From Beroe ovata (Eukaryota; Ctenophora; Nuda; Beroida; Beroidae): a DNA stretch of 60,047 bases. The notes under the pieces are model-generated. The model worked only from the letters and a program-made list of their open reading frames with translations, did not search any database and had not been told where the DNA came from. A program made the translations under genes and the position numbers. This document shows, one piece after another, positions 33,865 to 47,683 of this stretch. Positions within the stretch are counted from its first letter, which is position 1; every line of letters starts with the position of its first letter. The DNA is taken from contig CAMPET010000070.1 in NCBI GenBank assembly GCA_946803715.1, positions 1,364 through 61,410 of the forward strand. Reading direction: 5' to 3'.

Positions 33865-36800
33865 TCACCCAAAAGTCACGGCGCCGGTCGGTCTCGGGAC
33901 CCTCTCATACGACTCAGCACCCATTTCGAAGTGTAGGATATAATCCAAATCACAGAGCGCAGGATCCGGTCTAAGTGGTAGGGATCTCCCCTCCCTCCAA
34001 TCCCTCATCCTAACATCCATCACGTGCACATCACGTGTCCTCACGTCACACGTGGTCGCGTTATTCCACTTCTCCCCTCCGATCAGAAACACATCGTTGT
34101 CAAGGAGACACGTGACGGCGCCTTTGTGTCTGGGAATTGGTTGAGGGGACGACCACAACCCCTCTCGCGGGTCGTACGCCTCCCAGGTGAAGTCGCTGTG
34201 CAGTTCATCGAGAGAAAACCCGCCGAACACCATGATCCGCCCGGAGGCCGAACAAGCCGAGAACTTGGTTCGATTACAACTCGGATTAGACATTTCTGTC
34301 CATTTATCCGTCCCTGCATCCCAAATTTCAGAATGTGGACATCCATCCAGTTCTGAGGTGGACAACTCACCGCCCACAACGAAAACCTGTCCATTACGAT
34401 GGGAAACGGCACAGTGATTGCTCCTCTCACAGATCATACTCGACACTGACTCCCACAGGGATACAGTGTCGTCAGAGAGAAGAGCGGTGGAGACGTTTGT
34501 ATGACCGTCACTCGGTCCGAAAATACCTGGGAGTAGGATCCGTGGATTAGCGATCGGAGTCGCGGTTTTAGATCGAAAATAGGAATCGGTGAAGGGAATG
34601 CCGATCTATGGAATCATGAAGAGTCTTGATCATACACATCCGATCCCTATTAGAATTTCAAACATGATAATAAGACAATGACACCTAATCAGTAGGTTTT
34701 CGACTGTCATAAAGACAACTGATTAACCAGAGATTGTCGACAGCTAATTGTGATTAGTGATAACCCACCTATATCAGGTCGAGTTCCACCGCAACTGAAC
34801 AATCGTTGTTCCCGTTCCAAACTACAACACGCATTAAACATAACCGGAAACGGCAGTCGGCTCCGGGCCGAGAACGCCTGCCGGAGCCGGTCGAAGGAGA
34901 AGACCTTATCGTAGTGCTCGTCTTCGGGTCGGATATTGTCGAACTTCCACTGTCGGTTACCGATAGAGTAGATGGAATCACCGAGAGCAACTAGTGGTGT
35001 GTCCTGGAGATTGAATTCCATTTCATCGGAAAACTCTCTGCTTTCGGAAGAACAAAACTTTCGTACACGTAACACAGGCGCACACTCACACTCAGAAACA
35101 CTCACACTCAGACACACACTCAGACACACAAACACACNGATGAAAGGGTTGATTGCTCTCTCTCACCTCAGCCCACGACATGGTGACACCAGAATTCCCA
35201 TCTTCGGCCAGCACCGAGTCCAGATGATCCTCCCATCTATCATGGGTTTTAGAATACACCAGGATATTACAATTATTGAATTCCGCCTGGTACGCAGCGG
35301 TATACAAGTCGGAATACTTCGTCATAAGCTGCCGAATTGAACGCCGATCGGCCCCCGGTGGTTCTTCAATCGAGAAATTCGGCTGCGGAAACCGTACCGC
35401 TTCCGGATACGCTTCGTACTGGCAGTAAAAATAAACACATTTCTCGAAATAGTTCCTCGGTTTTAGCCTGATCGCTGTATCACATCGGACGTGCGCCGTC
35501 GCGAAATCCCGCCCCTCGGATATGAGACGACGACACTCGGGTGATGATGACGTCACCAAGGGGTTCCCCTCCAATTCTCGCAACACCTCCTCTCCAATCA
35601 TGTGAAGTCGAACATCCTGCAGTAGACCGGGGAGCTTGTCTGCCCGCGTATCAGATCTGGCAGAGACCCAACTTAGCACGCTCTGCAACACCTGCTCCTC
35701 ATTCTTCACATTGAATTCGTCAGACATGATCAGTGAGTGGAACACGGAGTATTCCAGGTCAGTCCACTGAGGCAGTGTCTGGAGGATATAGTTCCACGAT
35801 GAGAGGAAGTAACGCTTTATCCGGTTTTGTCGGGCGGGTGCGATGGAAGTGGCGAATTTGGCGGCAAAGTTGGCGATTGACACGCACGTTTCCACGTTGA
35901 ATTGCTCGAAAATCCGTTCTTCACAGAATGTGGTCAGGTTAGGGATTTGGAGGAAGTCCGCCAAACTGAAGACCTGGTGGATTCATAATCATAGCTGGAT
36001 GTCAGCCGCTGAGTATAATGCCTGTTGAGATCATCAGTAAATTATAAATCTCAGGGTAATTGCTACTTCAATCGACGGTCGATTATCGACCCCCCTGTAC
36101 GACTGTTGAATGTTAATCCAATGATTTGATTAAATGCTCGATTATGCTGTAAACTTCGTACTTACGCAGAAGACACTTAACAGGTATTATGTATTCTAGA
36201 TATAACTTCACGTTCATAAAAGTTCAAATTCGAGAAGACGCGTAGTCGAAATGAAGATTGATTAAGGAAAATCTTCACGGAAATCTCTTAGGATACCTGG
36301 AAAAGGTCGTCAAGTGTATCGACAAGAGTTTTACCAATGTATACGAACTGAAGGATGCTCTCGACAGTTGACTTTGCATAGCATGTCAAATCAGCTTGTT
36401 CTATCTTATACCTAATCGGGAGAATACCTAACAGATTTACAGATCATTTCAGCCTGCAGAAGATAGATCTTGAATGAAGGAAAACACGAAGAATTCATCA
36501 GCCTCATTGAAATTCTATTCATTGAGGACGGCTTTCAATATTTTTCACAACTCAGAGGAAAGTCAAGACGAAGATGGGCAACAAATTAACGGTCCCTCTT
36601 CTTTCTAACCTGTCTGAAGCGAACTGAAGCATTGATCTGAAGTATGGTATCCTCGTGTAAAGAACCAGAGAATGAGCATACACATCACCACTAGCCGTGC
36701 GGAGAGTCATGTCACACAGAGTGCCAGCCTGAAATGTAATAACACTGTTCCTGCTGAAAATCACCGGGAATAACTTTGCAACGGATATGATCACCACGAA

Positions 36801-36925
36801 TAACTTTGCAACGGAGTAGGACTCACCTTTTGAAGTTGGTACATCTGTATGAACATGTCTCTCCAGTTGTACATGGCATGTTCCTCCAGTGAAATGGATG
36901 CTGGTGGCACGCTTTCCAGACTCAT
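33865..36925 (-). CDS. BTB-BACK-Kelch (KLHL-type) ubiquitin ligase adaptor
   Basis: Six exons join in phase: 36827-36925, 36610-36728, 36297-36411, 35167-35973, 34769-35003 and 33865-34526, giving 678 residues. A BTB domain is spread over exons 1-4 (GTLCDMTLRTASGDVYAHSL, then FVYIGKTLVDTLDDLFQ and ADFLQIPNL). A BACK domain follows (NVETCVSIANF, later LSWVSARSD). The C-terminal half has Kelch repeats with paired Gly (FVVGG, IMVFGG, VFLIGG) and later aromatic residues. Such proteins usually bridge Cullin-3 to a substrate held by the Kelch propeller. The orthologue cannot be named. The start ATG at 36925 is the first in frame before the BTB fold. An N (35138) lies in the intron 35004-35166 inside a CA-rich microsatellite. 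Confidence 0.9.
35085..35138. repeat. ACACTCAG/CA microsatellite ending in an N
   Basis: CACTCAGACACA-type repeats in the fourth intron of the BTB-Kelch gene end in an N at 35138. Assembly length is uncertain here. Confidence 0.8.
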
Positions 36926-37319
36926 GTATCCGCTGAGGTTGACTGAACTCTACTTTATCATGTCTAGCAAAGGTAACGGAGAGTTAGTAGTAGCGATAGT
37001 AACACAGAGAGTTAGTAGATTACTGAAAATGGGTCGGTACAATCAGGACTTATAAAATAAAGAGGTAATAAACCCACAGTAATGTGATTATGTTTTCGTC
37101 AAAAAGAGTAGGTACATGAAACCGAGCAGAAGTCAAACCCACTTGAACCGCTGGTGCGATGAAAAAGTTAAAACATGAAAAGTCGATACGACGTCTGTTT
37201 TTCGTTTAAAATATCGAGTATCGACCTATAAACTTTAAAATATATTATCATCAAATTAGCACAATAAGATCATTTTACATTGCTTATTTTACATCCAAAA
37301 CTAGCACTTCTATCACGAA
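36926..37319. other. Short intergenic region between DCTN1 and BTB-Kelch genes
   Basis: It holds the 3' flank of DCTN1 and the promoter side of the BTB-Kelch gene in less than 400 bp. AT-rich; no distinct motif is recognised. Confidence 0.5.
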
Positions 37320-40300
37320 TTACGTCACAAGTAGAGTTGAGTTCAGTCTCGCGATTTCCTCTCTATCCAACAACACTTTGTATACCCCTCCTGTTCCCCC
37401 TCCTGTTCCCCCTGTTCCCACCACTCCCCCTCCTCGCCTTACTCCACTCCCGCCAGAGTTGGGAATGGTTATCTTGCCAAACATTCGAGGTGCTTCCTTT
37501 TCCTTGATGACTTTGGCAAACTCGGGAGTTATGAATTCACCAGTAGGGGTTTGAATGAAGCCACCTGCGCCGTAGTACCTGTTGGAAAAAGTCAATTTAG
37601 CAGAAGAAAACTGATGTGAGAAAAAACTATTCTAATTAGATCTTTAAGACTATTTGAAATTTTAACATATTTTTGACTGAATCATCGGTTTCAACAAGTT
37701 ACTACTAAAACCAATTCGGTTGGAATTAATTTGCGTAAAAGCGAAGTGTTTTGTACTTTGCCTGGAAAATTTCCCTTACCTTCCCATTTCTTTCTGTACT
37801 TGTAGTTTGAGTCTCATGTACTGGCTATGCAGACATGCACGGGTTGCCTTCTGCTCTGCTAGCACATCACACGGTAGCTGAAGCAGTGGATAATGACGAG
37901 TATTGGTAAACAGTTCAGTTAGGTAATGTTCATCGTTCAAGTTTGCAACTTCTTTGCTTGGTGTATTCAACAAGATCTGCTTCAAGATTTCCATGGTGTC
38001 TCAAACGAAGCAAATTATTCACGATGGATCAAGAGTAGTCAGAGCAAATGACTGTTGAAATTCATATATACCTTCCCATTAGTTCTCTTAGTGATATCGA
38101 TGACCTTGGTGTTGGCTATGATGTTGAGAAGCTTCTGTTGTAACTCGTTCACTGAAACGGATCATCGTATTTATACCATGGAGAATCCGATTTCTAACAG
38201 CAGGTACAAATTGGGCGAGAATTCCTGATACCTATTATAAGCGAAGCGAAAACCTGAGAATTGAAAACTGGGTCGGGCCACTCCCGCTAATGGAATATGG
38301 CTATCAGAACAAGGACTCTCACCTGATTTCTCAGATTCAATAACAAGAGGCGTAGCTGGTTTGATGTTCAGGGGCGGAAGTGATGCTAATTTAGACTTAA
38401 GTTTATCCGCCATTAGCTTCACATTCTCCTCTTGCACAACTTGGGCATAGTTCTGAGGGCATGGTAAGTTGGTGGTCTAGGCAAAGACTAGGGAGAATAA
38501 ACAGTGTAGCAGTATTTCACCCCCGACATCAGCTGACATTATCAGGGGGGTCAAATGTCACTCGACCTAATTCCGACCCGCACACATCCAACCTGCAGTG
38601 ACTCCAGTTTGCTGAGAGTTGCGGGCGAATCCTCGACAATAACCCGCACAGAACCGGGAGTTCCGGATGCCTGCTCCGCGAGGATACTCTCCGTGAGGTG
38701 GGCCCGGGGTGCCCGTTTGTTCGCCTGCTCCAGCTTGATCTTCAGAGTGGACTTCTCCGATTCCAGAGAGTTGATGTCCTCTTGTAGGTGATCCATGGTT
38801 TCTTCGAACTGGAGGGAATAGGTTCTTATTGAAGTGGGGAATTTGCTTCGCATTCCAGTGGGGAAATAGTTCCTCATTAAACTATTAAAGTGGGGAAATA
38901 AAATAGTTCCTCATTAAAATTGAATTGGAATGAGAAGAAGGGGAAGCGGAAAGCCCCCATACGAATAACAGACGAATAATGTGACCCGTCCTAACTTTTC
39001 ACCGACTGGATACCTGTCTGTCCTTGTCAGCAATGACTTTCTTAGCATCGCTCAGTTCCTGCTTCATTCCGTCTATCTTCACTTCACAGTCCTTCCTGGC
39101 GTTCTCCAGACGCTTTTCCAGCATTTCCGCTTTCACAGCTTGCTGAGAAACTTCATCACCTTTGATTTTAACCTAGGAAGTGGGAGTACCAATATTACTG
39201 AAGTGGTGAGAGGAGTTGGATAAGAGACGATAAGAGGAGTCTGGGAAGAGACGGTTAATGGTAATCGATAGGAAAACAAAGGGGCGCGGGAGCAGAGTGG
39301 AGGGCAAGACTAATCAAGAGAAATTAAGATGAGGAGAAATGGGTTGTAAGATAGTCGCGAGATAGTCGCAAGGTGAGTTCTCTCACCATCTTCTTCAACT
39401 CGTAGTTCTCATTGTTCTTGAACTCGAGCTGGTCTTTCAGTTGGTCCGCCAACGAGAACTGCTCTTTGAACGTCTTCGCTCTGACGTCATAGGGAGGTTC
39501 GAACTTTGTGGCAGCATCGCCCTGCTGGTCATAGTCTCCGTCCTGAGACGGGAGGGGTGAGCTGCGGAGACGATGGCGGCGGTTAGAATTTCAGAAAAAA
39601 CTAACTCTTATTTTAACTTACCCTTTCAACTAACTCTTTGAAAAATTGACTCCTATCATCCACTATCAGGTAATTAATAAGATCTGAAGAAAACTTCTCA
39701 TAGACTAACCGATTGCTCTAAGCAATCATAAGTTTTTATATTGCTGTACTCTAGTACCTGGATGTTTTTAGCGATATTCTGTAGAGGTGGCAGGATGGAA
39801 ACAACGCACTCCTTAACCCGCTCAATCCCTGTTCCACTCTTGCCAACTCCCGCACAGCCTCTCTTGATGATATCAATGATGTCAGGAACTGTGATGACGT
39901 CATCTTCTGCAACACCTGGAATTGGGTGTGTGTAGGAGAGGGTTATTTTCTGATTCTTCATCTCGGCGAATCACAAAACGGAGCCTACTTGATTGGGAAA
40001 ACAAGGACTTCAAGCGAGGTAAGGCGTTTGTAAAATGATTCTAGACTCTCAATTCGTAGATCTGAATACTATTTTGAATTGCCCTTGCCATACTCCTACT
40101 CTACTCGAGAAGTGGAATTGATAGTTGACGTAGGTTAGTCAGTATAGTCCGGGTTCCAGCAATAGCTCATAGTTCCTACCTACGATGGACTTTCTCAAGG
40201 AGTCAGGAGGACTGATTTGAATAGTAGATCATGTTACACACTACCTCCTATAAATTCCACGCTATACATGTCTATACATTTAATACATTCCCTGTGAAAT

Positions 40301-43300
40301 GATGGGGTATAGAGCTACTTGTAGAACTGCTAGCTATCACACTATTATGATATAGCGAGAATCAAACTATTGTCGGGAACCTTATTATCATCTTATTATT
40401 AAAGTTGGACTAATGCCAGCAAGTATATAGGTAGCATATTAGATCTATGTTCTTATGTTGAAGTTAGATAAGTGTTGGGGGACTTTGAGTTCTAGAGCAA
40501 GTGTGGGTTGAATGATCTGATCAAAAACTACCCAAACTAACTCACAACTCAACAAGAATTGCGCTTGCGTTCCCGTTGGGCAAGCGCCTTTCTTCCTCCA
40601 ACGAAAGCAGAAATAATATCTCAATCATTCAATCGACCACTCAGATTACAGTGTTTACCTGCGACATGCATGGCAAGGTTGTACGCAGTGGTCGAAAGTG
40701 CCGTGAACACGTCATTCAATCCGGACATCGTGGTGTTCAGAGTATCATCTACTTCAGAGGGGAAGGAGAACGGCTTCCCTGGGATTAAGATGGGATAAGT
40801 TGGAAATGTGCCAAATCATATTGGTGCTCTGACAGGACTGTTTACAAAACTCATTTGTGAGTAGGGACCATTCATAGAACATCAGACCACTTAAATAATA
40901 AGCAATTAAAACTTGAGTTATTGAAACTGAAGTTATTGAAACTGACCCTGGGCTGGTACAAAGTTCTTGATTCTCCTCATAGTTTTAAGAAACTCAGAGC
41001 ACGTTGCCTTGATCTCTCCAACTTTCTCGACCAGAGTCGACCCTTCCTGTACCCGTGTGAGTGCGGCTGTCAGTTTGTCACAGACAGCCAGGAGCCCTTC
41101 CGTTGTGAATCTCATTATCATGAGGTCATCGGAGAGAACTTCCCGACACGACGGCTGAGGAGATGTTGCTGTGTCGGAATTGTAGTGTTGCTAAGCAACT
41201 GGAATAGTGATTGTTGCTATGCGACCCCTACCTTGATGTCAGGGAAGTGAGTGTTGCTAAGTGACTGGAATTGGGCAGCACTCTGTCTTACAGGTTCCAA
41301 GTCTACACTTTCGTCCAGCGAGCCCTTCTCTAAGTGTAACCGGAACACAGACAACATGGCGTTGTGCGGTCCAAGATCACTGGACAGTCGACCCAACCTG
41401 CAATATCAACCGTGTCAGAGATAACAGCCTCGTGAAGAGGAAGATTCCTCAGAAAATATCACCCCTTCCACCGCATCATTAACTCAATAACCCAACCCCT
41501 TTCCTCTCACAATTCTCACTTCCCTCTTTCACTCCCTCTCATCTCCTTCTCACCTCAGGAAGGTATCGGCGTCGCATTGCTTGATACATCTCTCGAAATT
41601 GGTGACTGCCACCCTGAACTTGGCCAGATCTATGGCCAGCCCGGCGGCGTACACTGCCTTGTCACACTGGAGTGCGGTAAGCGGAGTGCCGGCCAGGAGA
41701 TCGGTTAGTTTGAGATGCTTGGCGGAAACTCGTCCTATTACTTCACTGCACACGGCAAGTTTTGTCAGCTGTAGAATCTGGGGAGAATGTGGAGGGTCAA
41801 GACGGGGGGTTGTGGGAGAGAGAAGAACCTAAGTGAGGTGACCTACCTAAACTAGGTGGAATAGAAAGGGTTATAACATGATATCCGATTAGGTTCTAGG
41901 ATAGCTCGACCACACTTTTAGAATTGTTCGACTTCCTACTTCCATACATCATCACGATCCTTCCCCCCTCTCTCTCTCACCAGTTTGATAGCCTCGTAGT
42001 CACTGCCCGGAGCACTGAATTTCTCAGGGAAGAACAGTTTGAGTAGCCTCACTTCCTCCCTGCTCTCACTTATGTCTATCTCAGCAAAGTCCACGTCGTA
42101 AGAAACCGAAGTCGGAACCGTTTTGCTCTGTTCTAAAAGCTGAGAGAGGAGATAATAATTGAATTTATAAATCGTCATCGATTCAAAATGTCGACTGCCG
42201 AATTCTTCCCAAAAGTTCCTAGCGCGATCCGATACAAATTACTTGATCCGATAAAAATTGACGATTACCTGCGCCCTCATTTGCGCCAGTTCCTGCAACT
42301 TTTCCTCATCCATTCCCTCACTCTCCTCCTTATCCTGTGACATTTGAGCCTGGGTGTCCTTGAGCTGGGCCTGCAACTGGTTGACATATGATCGGAACTG
42401 CATGACCACGCCCTGTAGATCGTTATTTTGTTCTCCCTGCTCCTCAATCTTCTTCATTAGCTGGAAGTGGGTGTTCCGGGATATCTCTAGTTCCTGAGGA
42501 GGAGAACAAGGGTTAGTACCCATTCATCTGGGCAGGCTGATTTGTCATTCATGTACCAAGCAATTTCCAGATCTATTGAGGCAAGCTTGCCATAAATAAC
42601 TAACTTTCACGTCATATTCCCCTAACGAAGTAAATGCTCACCTCCCTCCCCAGGCCATACCATATCCCCTCCTCTCACCTCACCCCCTCCCCTCACCCCA
42701 CACTTAACCTCTCACAGTCCCCCATCTAGCTCCATACCCTAATCCCATCTCACCCCTAACACCTCACCTCTCGGAGTTCCCTCTCCGTTGCCATTCTCTC
42801 CTCTTCCAGCTCCTCGTAACAATCTCTCAGAGCCTCCAGGTCCGACAGCTCGCTTGCCATCGTCACCATCTTCTCCTCCAACTCCAAGTTTGAGTCGGTC
42901 AGTTTTTCCACCATATTTTCAGCACCGATACAACACTCGACCTGGAATGATGTGAGTCAAACAAAGGAAATAACTCCTGCGAAACGTTCAGAATCCTTAG
43001 GATAATTCCGCTCGGAAATATCTTTTTCAAGAAAGGCAATGACGTCATATCGAACCTGTTCAGTGAGCTCTGACACCATTGTTTCATGTTCCTCCAGCTC
43101 GCTCTCCAAGTTGTCCTTGAGTTTTGTCAATTTCTCAACACTACTCTGCTCCTTTGTCAACTGTTCTGTCAGTGTTTCTATCTCCTTACGGTCTTGAGTA
43201 TTCAGCTCTTTCAGTCTGAGTAAAGAAAGGAGGATTCAGTTTTGGTTATCGCAGAAAACTGATAATTGCAGGACATGCTCCAAAGTAAAACTCATTATGT

Positions 43301-46300
43301 CGGTTGTCGAGGGTCAGCGATAGAAAAATAAAGAAAGCTAATTAAAGCTAATAATCATCGGTAATCACTTGATGACAGCCTCCTTGAGCTGATGAGTTTG
43401 CATCTCCAGCTGTTTAATCCTCACATTATCCACACTTCCACCCCCTGTACCACTACTAATCTCCTCCTTCATGAGGTCCAGTTCTTGTTTCGTCTCGTTG
43501 TACTGCTCTGTGATACGCTCGACCTCTGAAAATTAGGAATGTTTCCAACTGACTCGGAGTTAAATCAGTGAAATGACAGGGAAATATCAATCATAACACC
43601 TCAAAATAACGCGACATTATTATGAAAACAGAGTGTGATTAACACTGGCCACTTCCTACGTACCCAGTTCAGCGACCTCTTTCATCTCCTCGGCCATTTC
43701 CTTGTCGAGTGCCATTTCCTCAACCCTATCCCTGAGTTCCTCTAGCTCACTCTCTGCCTTTGCTCTGTTCTCACTGCTCTCCTTAGCTTCCTTCTTGGCT
43801 GCTTTGAGCTGCTCGTGGAGATCGCCCTGTTTTGATCGGTGTGAAGAGGTATAATACTGAATGGTGTCAATAAGATTGGTGTCAATAATCGGTTCTAGGG
43901 TTAGGCAAATGGTTGTTACCAACGTCTCTAGTCTATTGCATTGTGCTGTTGTATTGTGTTGCTCAAGTGATGTCATATCAAGGGAATCTTGCATGGCATA
44001 AGGAATGCCTTGGCAAATAGCAATGTACCTGAGCTGATGTCCATTGTGCTTTGTAATCTGTAAACTGTGAAATTTGGACCTTGAATTTCTCCATCTCTTT
44101 CAACTTTCCTTTGTCCTCAGCTCTCTTAGCAGTTAGGAATGCAACCTGAATCAAATTGGAAGATGAGAACTGCCAACTAAAACACTCATTCGAATCCAAG
44201 TTTGTCAGATGGGATAGTTCAGGAGTTCTGTTCCTGAAACCCAGTTCATAACACACACGACAAACCTTCTCATCACGGTCTTTGACAATGCGCTGTAATT
44301 CTGCTATTTCATGGTTTTTTGCCATCAGCTCTTGCTGGGTCTTCTTGTCAGACTCCACACTGACTGACGGTACACCCGCCGAATGGTAGCCTCGATTTTC
44401 TGTAAAACGAGTAAGAAAACGAGTGTGAAAATTGAGAAAATGGGGGGGAAGTTGTGTCAGATACAGAAGTGTGGGGCATTGCTAATGATTTGAGATTGAC
44501 CATAATAGCATAATGAAGGGTAGGAAAAGCAGATACGATTGGTTAGAACTAGCTGCTGAATTGTTTGGTGCTGTTGAAAATGAGGATGATAGCCCAATGC
44601 TTCAAGAAAAATCCCGGAAAAGTCAATATCATATTGTGAAATCTTTTAAAAATCCCCGAAAATATGCTTCACTGACATAAAAACTGCGATAGTTTCAGTA
44701 CCTAGGTTACTTATCCAATTATTCAATCTGATTATGAGAAGAAATTCAAAATGTAATACCAAACCATGCATCAGTTAGAGAGCCAAGAGTAAATTAAATA
44801 ATTTGATCATACTACGGATTGTTTGATGGAATGTGTGACCCCGAAAATCAGCAGTAGACCATGTTGGTCGACATCAGTGTTGTCAACCAATTAACATTCA
44901 ATTGGTTAATTAATTGTGCTAATTCTCACTTCTTGTGGGGGTTCTAGCAGCCGATGATGTAGAGCCACCTTTGGATTATTGTTAGAGTTTGGGTGATGTT
45001 AGAGTTTGGGTTATGTTAGAGTTTGGATTATTGTTAGAGTTTGGGTTCTCATTATTGACATTGGTTCGTGCGAACAGTCTCATTTATTTGACAGTTGTAG
45101 ACTGGCGAGCGTAGGTAGGTACCTATCTTAATACGATCTCATAATCAATTGACTAAGAACTTGAGGAATGGTGCGCTATTAACAGAAATTCAAATCAGCT
45201 AAGTATTGAGTAGCATTGATTGGTTTGCCTTCGAGCCTTGAATCAACAAAGTAGCAGCAGCTTCTGGACATTGGTCAATCTCTATAAAGTAACTTTTATA
45301 ACGACGCTTTTTATACAGTGTTGAACGCAATGATTGAATTATAGTATCAACCCATGGAATTATAGGCAATTATAGCTTAGCATCTCATGATGTTGGGCAA
45401 AGCTAAGTGTAGGCAAAGCCTATAAGTGACTCAGCCATACCTTGTTCAAGGTCAAGTTCAGAACATGCTAAACTTAGTTTCTCTGAGAAAACATGAGAGG
45501 GTTTTTTCGAATATCTCCAAAAGTATCCGGATATTTCTATATCTCTAGTCAACTTAACAACACGTCACAGTAAAACTGATGACGTCATCTTGACTCACCG
45601 TCTGTAGATGATGCATTGGAAACAGATGACGGTGACTTGGATACTCCACTGGAGGATTTTATGAGGTCCTCAGTTGACCCTTTAACTGACCCTCTGGAAG
45701 AAGTCCCAGGAACTTTGAGTCCTGTTTTTGGCGGAGCACCGCACTGAAACGAGATGGAACTTCAGACATGGAAAGTTGCTGAACTCCAACGCTATGATAT
45801 ACAATCTAAATTGTGCATTAAAATGCAAATTGGTATATCGCGAAAGTACATAAAGAAACCAAAGGCAAGTTTCATAGCTCAGGCTGCAGCATTGGGTGAA
45901 ACATCAAACATTGAGTAGAACATTCAAACAGGTCACATCATAACTAGACAAAAATACACAAATACAGACCATTTCATGTAACCCCAAAGCACACGAAGCT
46001 TCCCTGTCATATTGTGATGCTTGCATTCCAACATTTAGAGAAGGTGTAACCAATTGAAGATTATGTGAGAGAGAAATTGATATTTTTCAGAAGATGGAGG
46101 GATGAAAATGCTGTGGTTAATTAATGTTAAGTTGTCAAGCATCAACTGAGGAACTAGGAGATTAAATAAATCTTGAATGTGCCAGGTGCCACATGCAAAA
46201 TGGGTGTGAATGACACACAGATAGTACACCGTACATACATGTCTGGCGTAGACTACTGGGCAACACAATAAGCAGGATTGCAGTCTGAAACTCTAGGCTC

Positions 46301-47683
46301 CAGCAAAAGGCGCAATCGGAGTACACAAATGATGCATTATCAAGTTATATTGATTTGCTCGCCTCAGTCTTATGCACAGAGAAGCAGGAATTAATAACAT
46401 GTAATATACGCAATACCCATTGTCGGTCAAATATATAGGTACGGCACAGTCAAGCGGGGGAAAACACACAATCCAAAACAGGGAAGGAAAAGCATGCACG
46501 TCAAAGAGAACGCCCAGTGTTGCAAGAAGAAACATGAAACACGGGGTTAAATCCGCACAGGCTCTCCGAGAAATGCTCTATAATCCTCCTCGCTTTTCTC
46601 CACAAAAACAGACGATTCTCCCACCACTATTTTTCCCGAAAACAAAACTTAGCACCCTGTGCGAATCTTCACCCCACGAAATGCACCGGCGCCGCGGTAC
46701 TCATTGGCAGTGTTACCGCGGGGATTTCCTAATACCAGAGATAGTCGGGAGGGAGGCCGAATGCCAGACAATCTGTGAGCCGTGGACCCGGGAATGCCGG
46801 ATGTACGGGGAATTCCGGACATCGGCGGGGATGTAACCGGATCAGCTTCACTGTCATCACTCTACAAGTTGGGGGGAGAGAGGGGGTATAGAGAGATCAA
46901 CGAAATCGTGATTTGTTACAACATTAGGGATGTGTATATTGGCTATTACAATTAATAGAGAACAAATCGTATTCCATGATGAATCTGGTAACAAGATCAC
47001 ACTTTTCAATTGCTTATTCACAGAATTGCTAATTCCGATAATATTGATTCAACCACACACACGCACACGGAATGATCGTTTTAAATCAGGCTTGTTATTT
47101 GAGTTACAAAGCTCATGCGTAGCTCGGCCACAACAAAAATGCCAAAACTTTCAAATCATTTTATTGACAAAATTCCGAAATAACGCAATCTTCTTTCCCT
47201 ACATATTGCTTGCGGGCCCTTACCTTCTTACTGGGCAATCTACTAGGAGACCCCTTTGTAGAGGGATTTTTCAAAGTAGCCCCTTTCACCAGAGTGACCT
47301 AGTAGAAATTGAAGGGCATGAGAGCATGATCAATATTGCCACTACATGGTGTTGGGACAATCAATTATCACAATATGGTGAGTAGGAAGAACCTGATTTT
47401 GTCTCACGAATATGCCATGGTTTGGTTTGCACTCAAAGTATGATTTCCCTTGAACTGTACCGTTGTTTTTCCCTTTTGGATCAGGTAGTACAACACCTGA
47501 AGTATGGGGGTTAACAAAAAATCCTTTAAATCCCAATGATAAATAGCAAGAAGCTGTAGCAGGCATTTTTTACTCGCCTATCCATTTCCCCTGAGCGAAT
47601 TCAGTACTTCCAATAAAGGCAATTTGTCCTCTTAAATCTTTTCCCGTGACCTCGACTTGGTCTCCAACTTTGAAATCGCCCAT
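37320..47683 (-). CDS. DCTN1: Dynactin subunit 1 (p150-Glued)
   Basis: This is the large dynactin arm that binds microtubules through a CAP-Gly domain and dynein through coiled coils. About 24 exons total close to 1,290 codons; human DCTN1 is 1,278. CAP-Gly is coded by 47578-47683 and 47393-47496 (EFAQGKWIG, then [15 protein letters not shown] and HGIFVRQ). Ser/Pro-rich exons 46736-46861 and 45599-45743 follow. The first coiled coil spans exons from 44399 to 42269, a globular middle 42139-39758 and a second coiled coil 39542-38593. [20 protein letters not shown] and VIDITKRT lie in 38452-38072, and the last exons are 37780-37999 and 37320-37578. The first intron reads best as GC-AG, restoring [15 protein letters not shown]. 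The 38072/37999 junction is out of phase with the strongest sites and is left unresolved. Confidence 0.93.

Noticed and set aside
34024-34417. Plus-strand frames opposite the Kelch exon
   Set aside because: Antisense of Gly-rich Kelch repeats, with no splice context of their own.
46420-46836. 138-codon plus-strand frame
   Set aside because: It overlaps the Ser/Pro-rich DCTN1 exon on the minus strand and starts in an intron; no domain is recognised.
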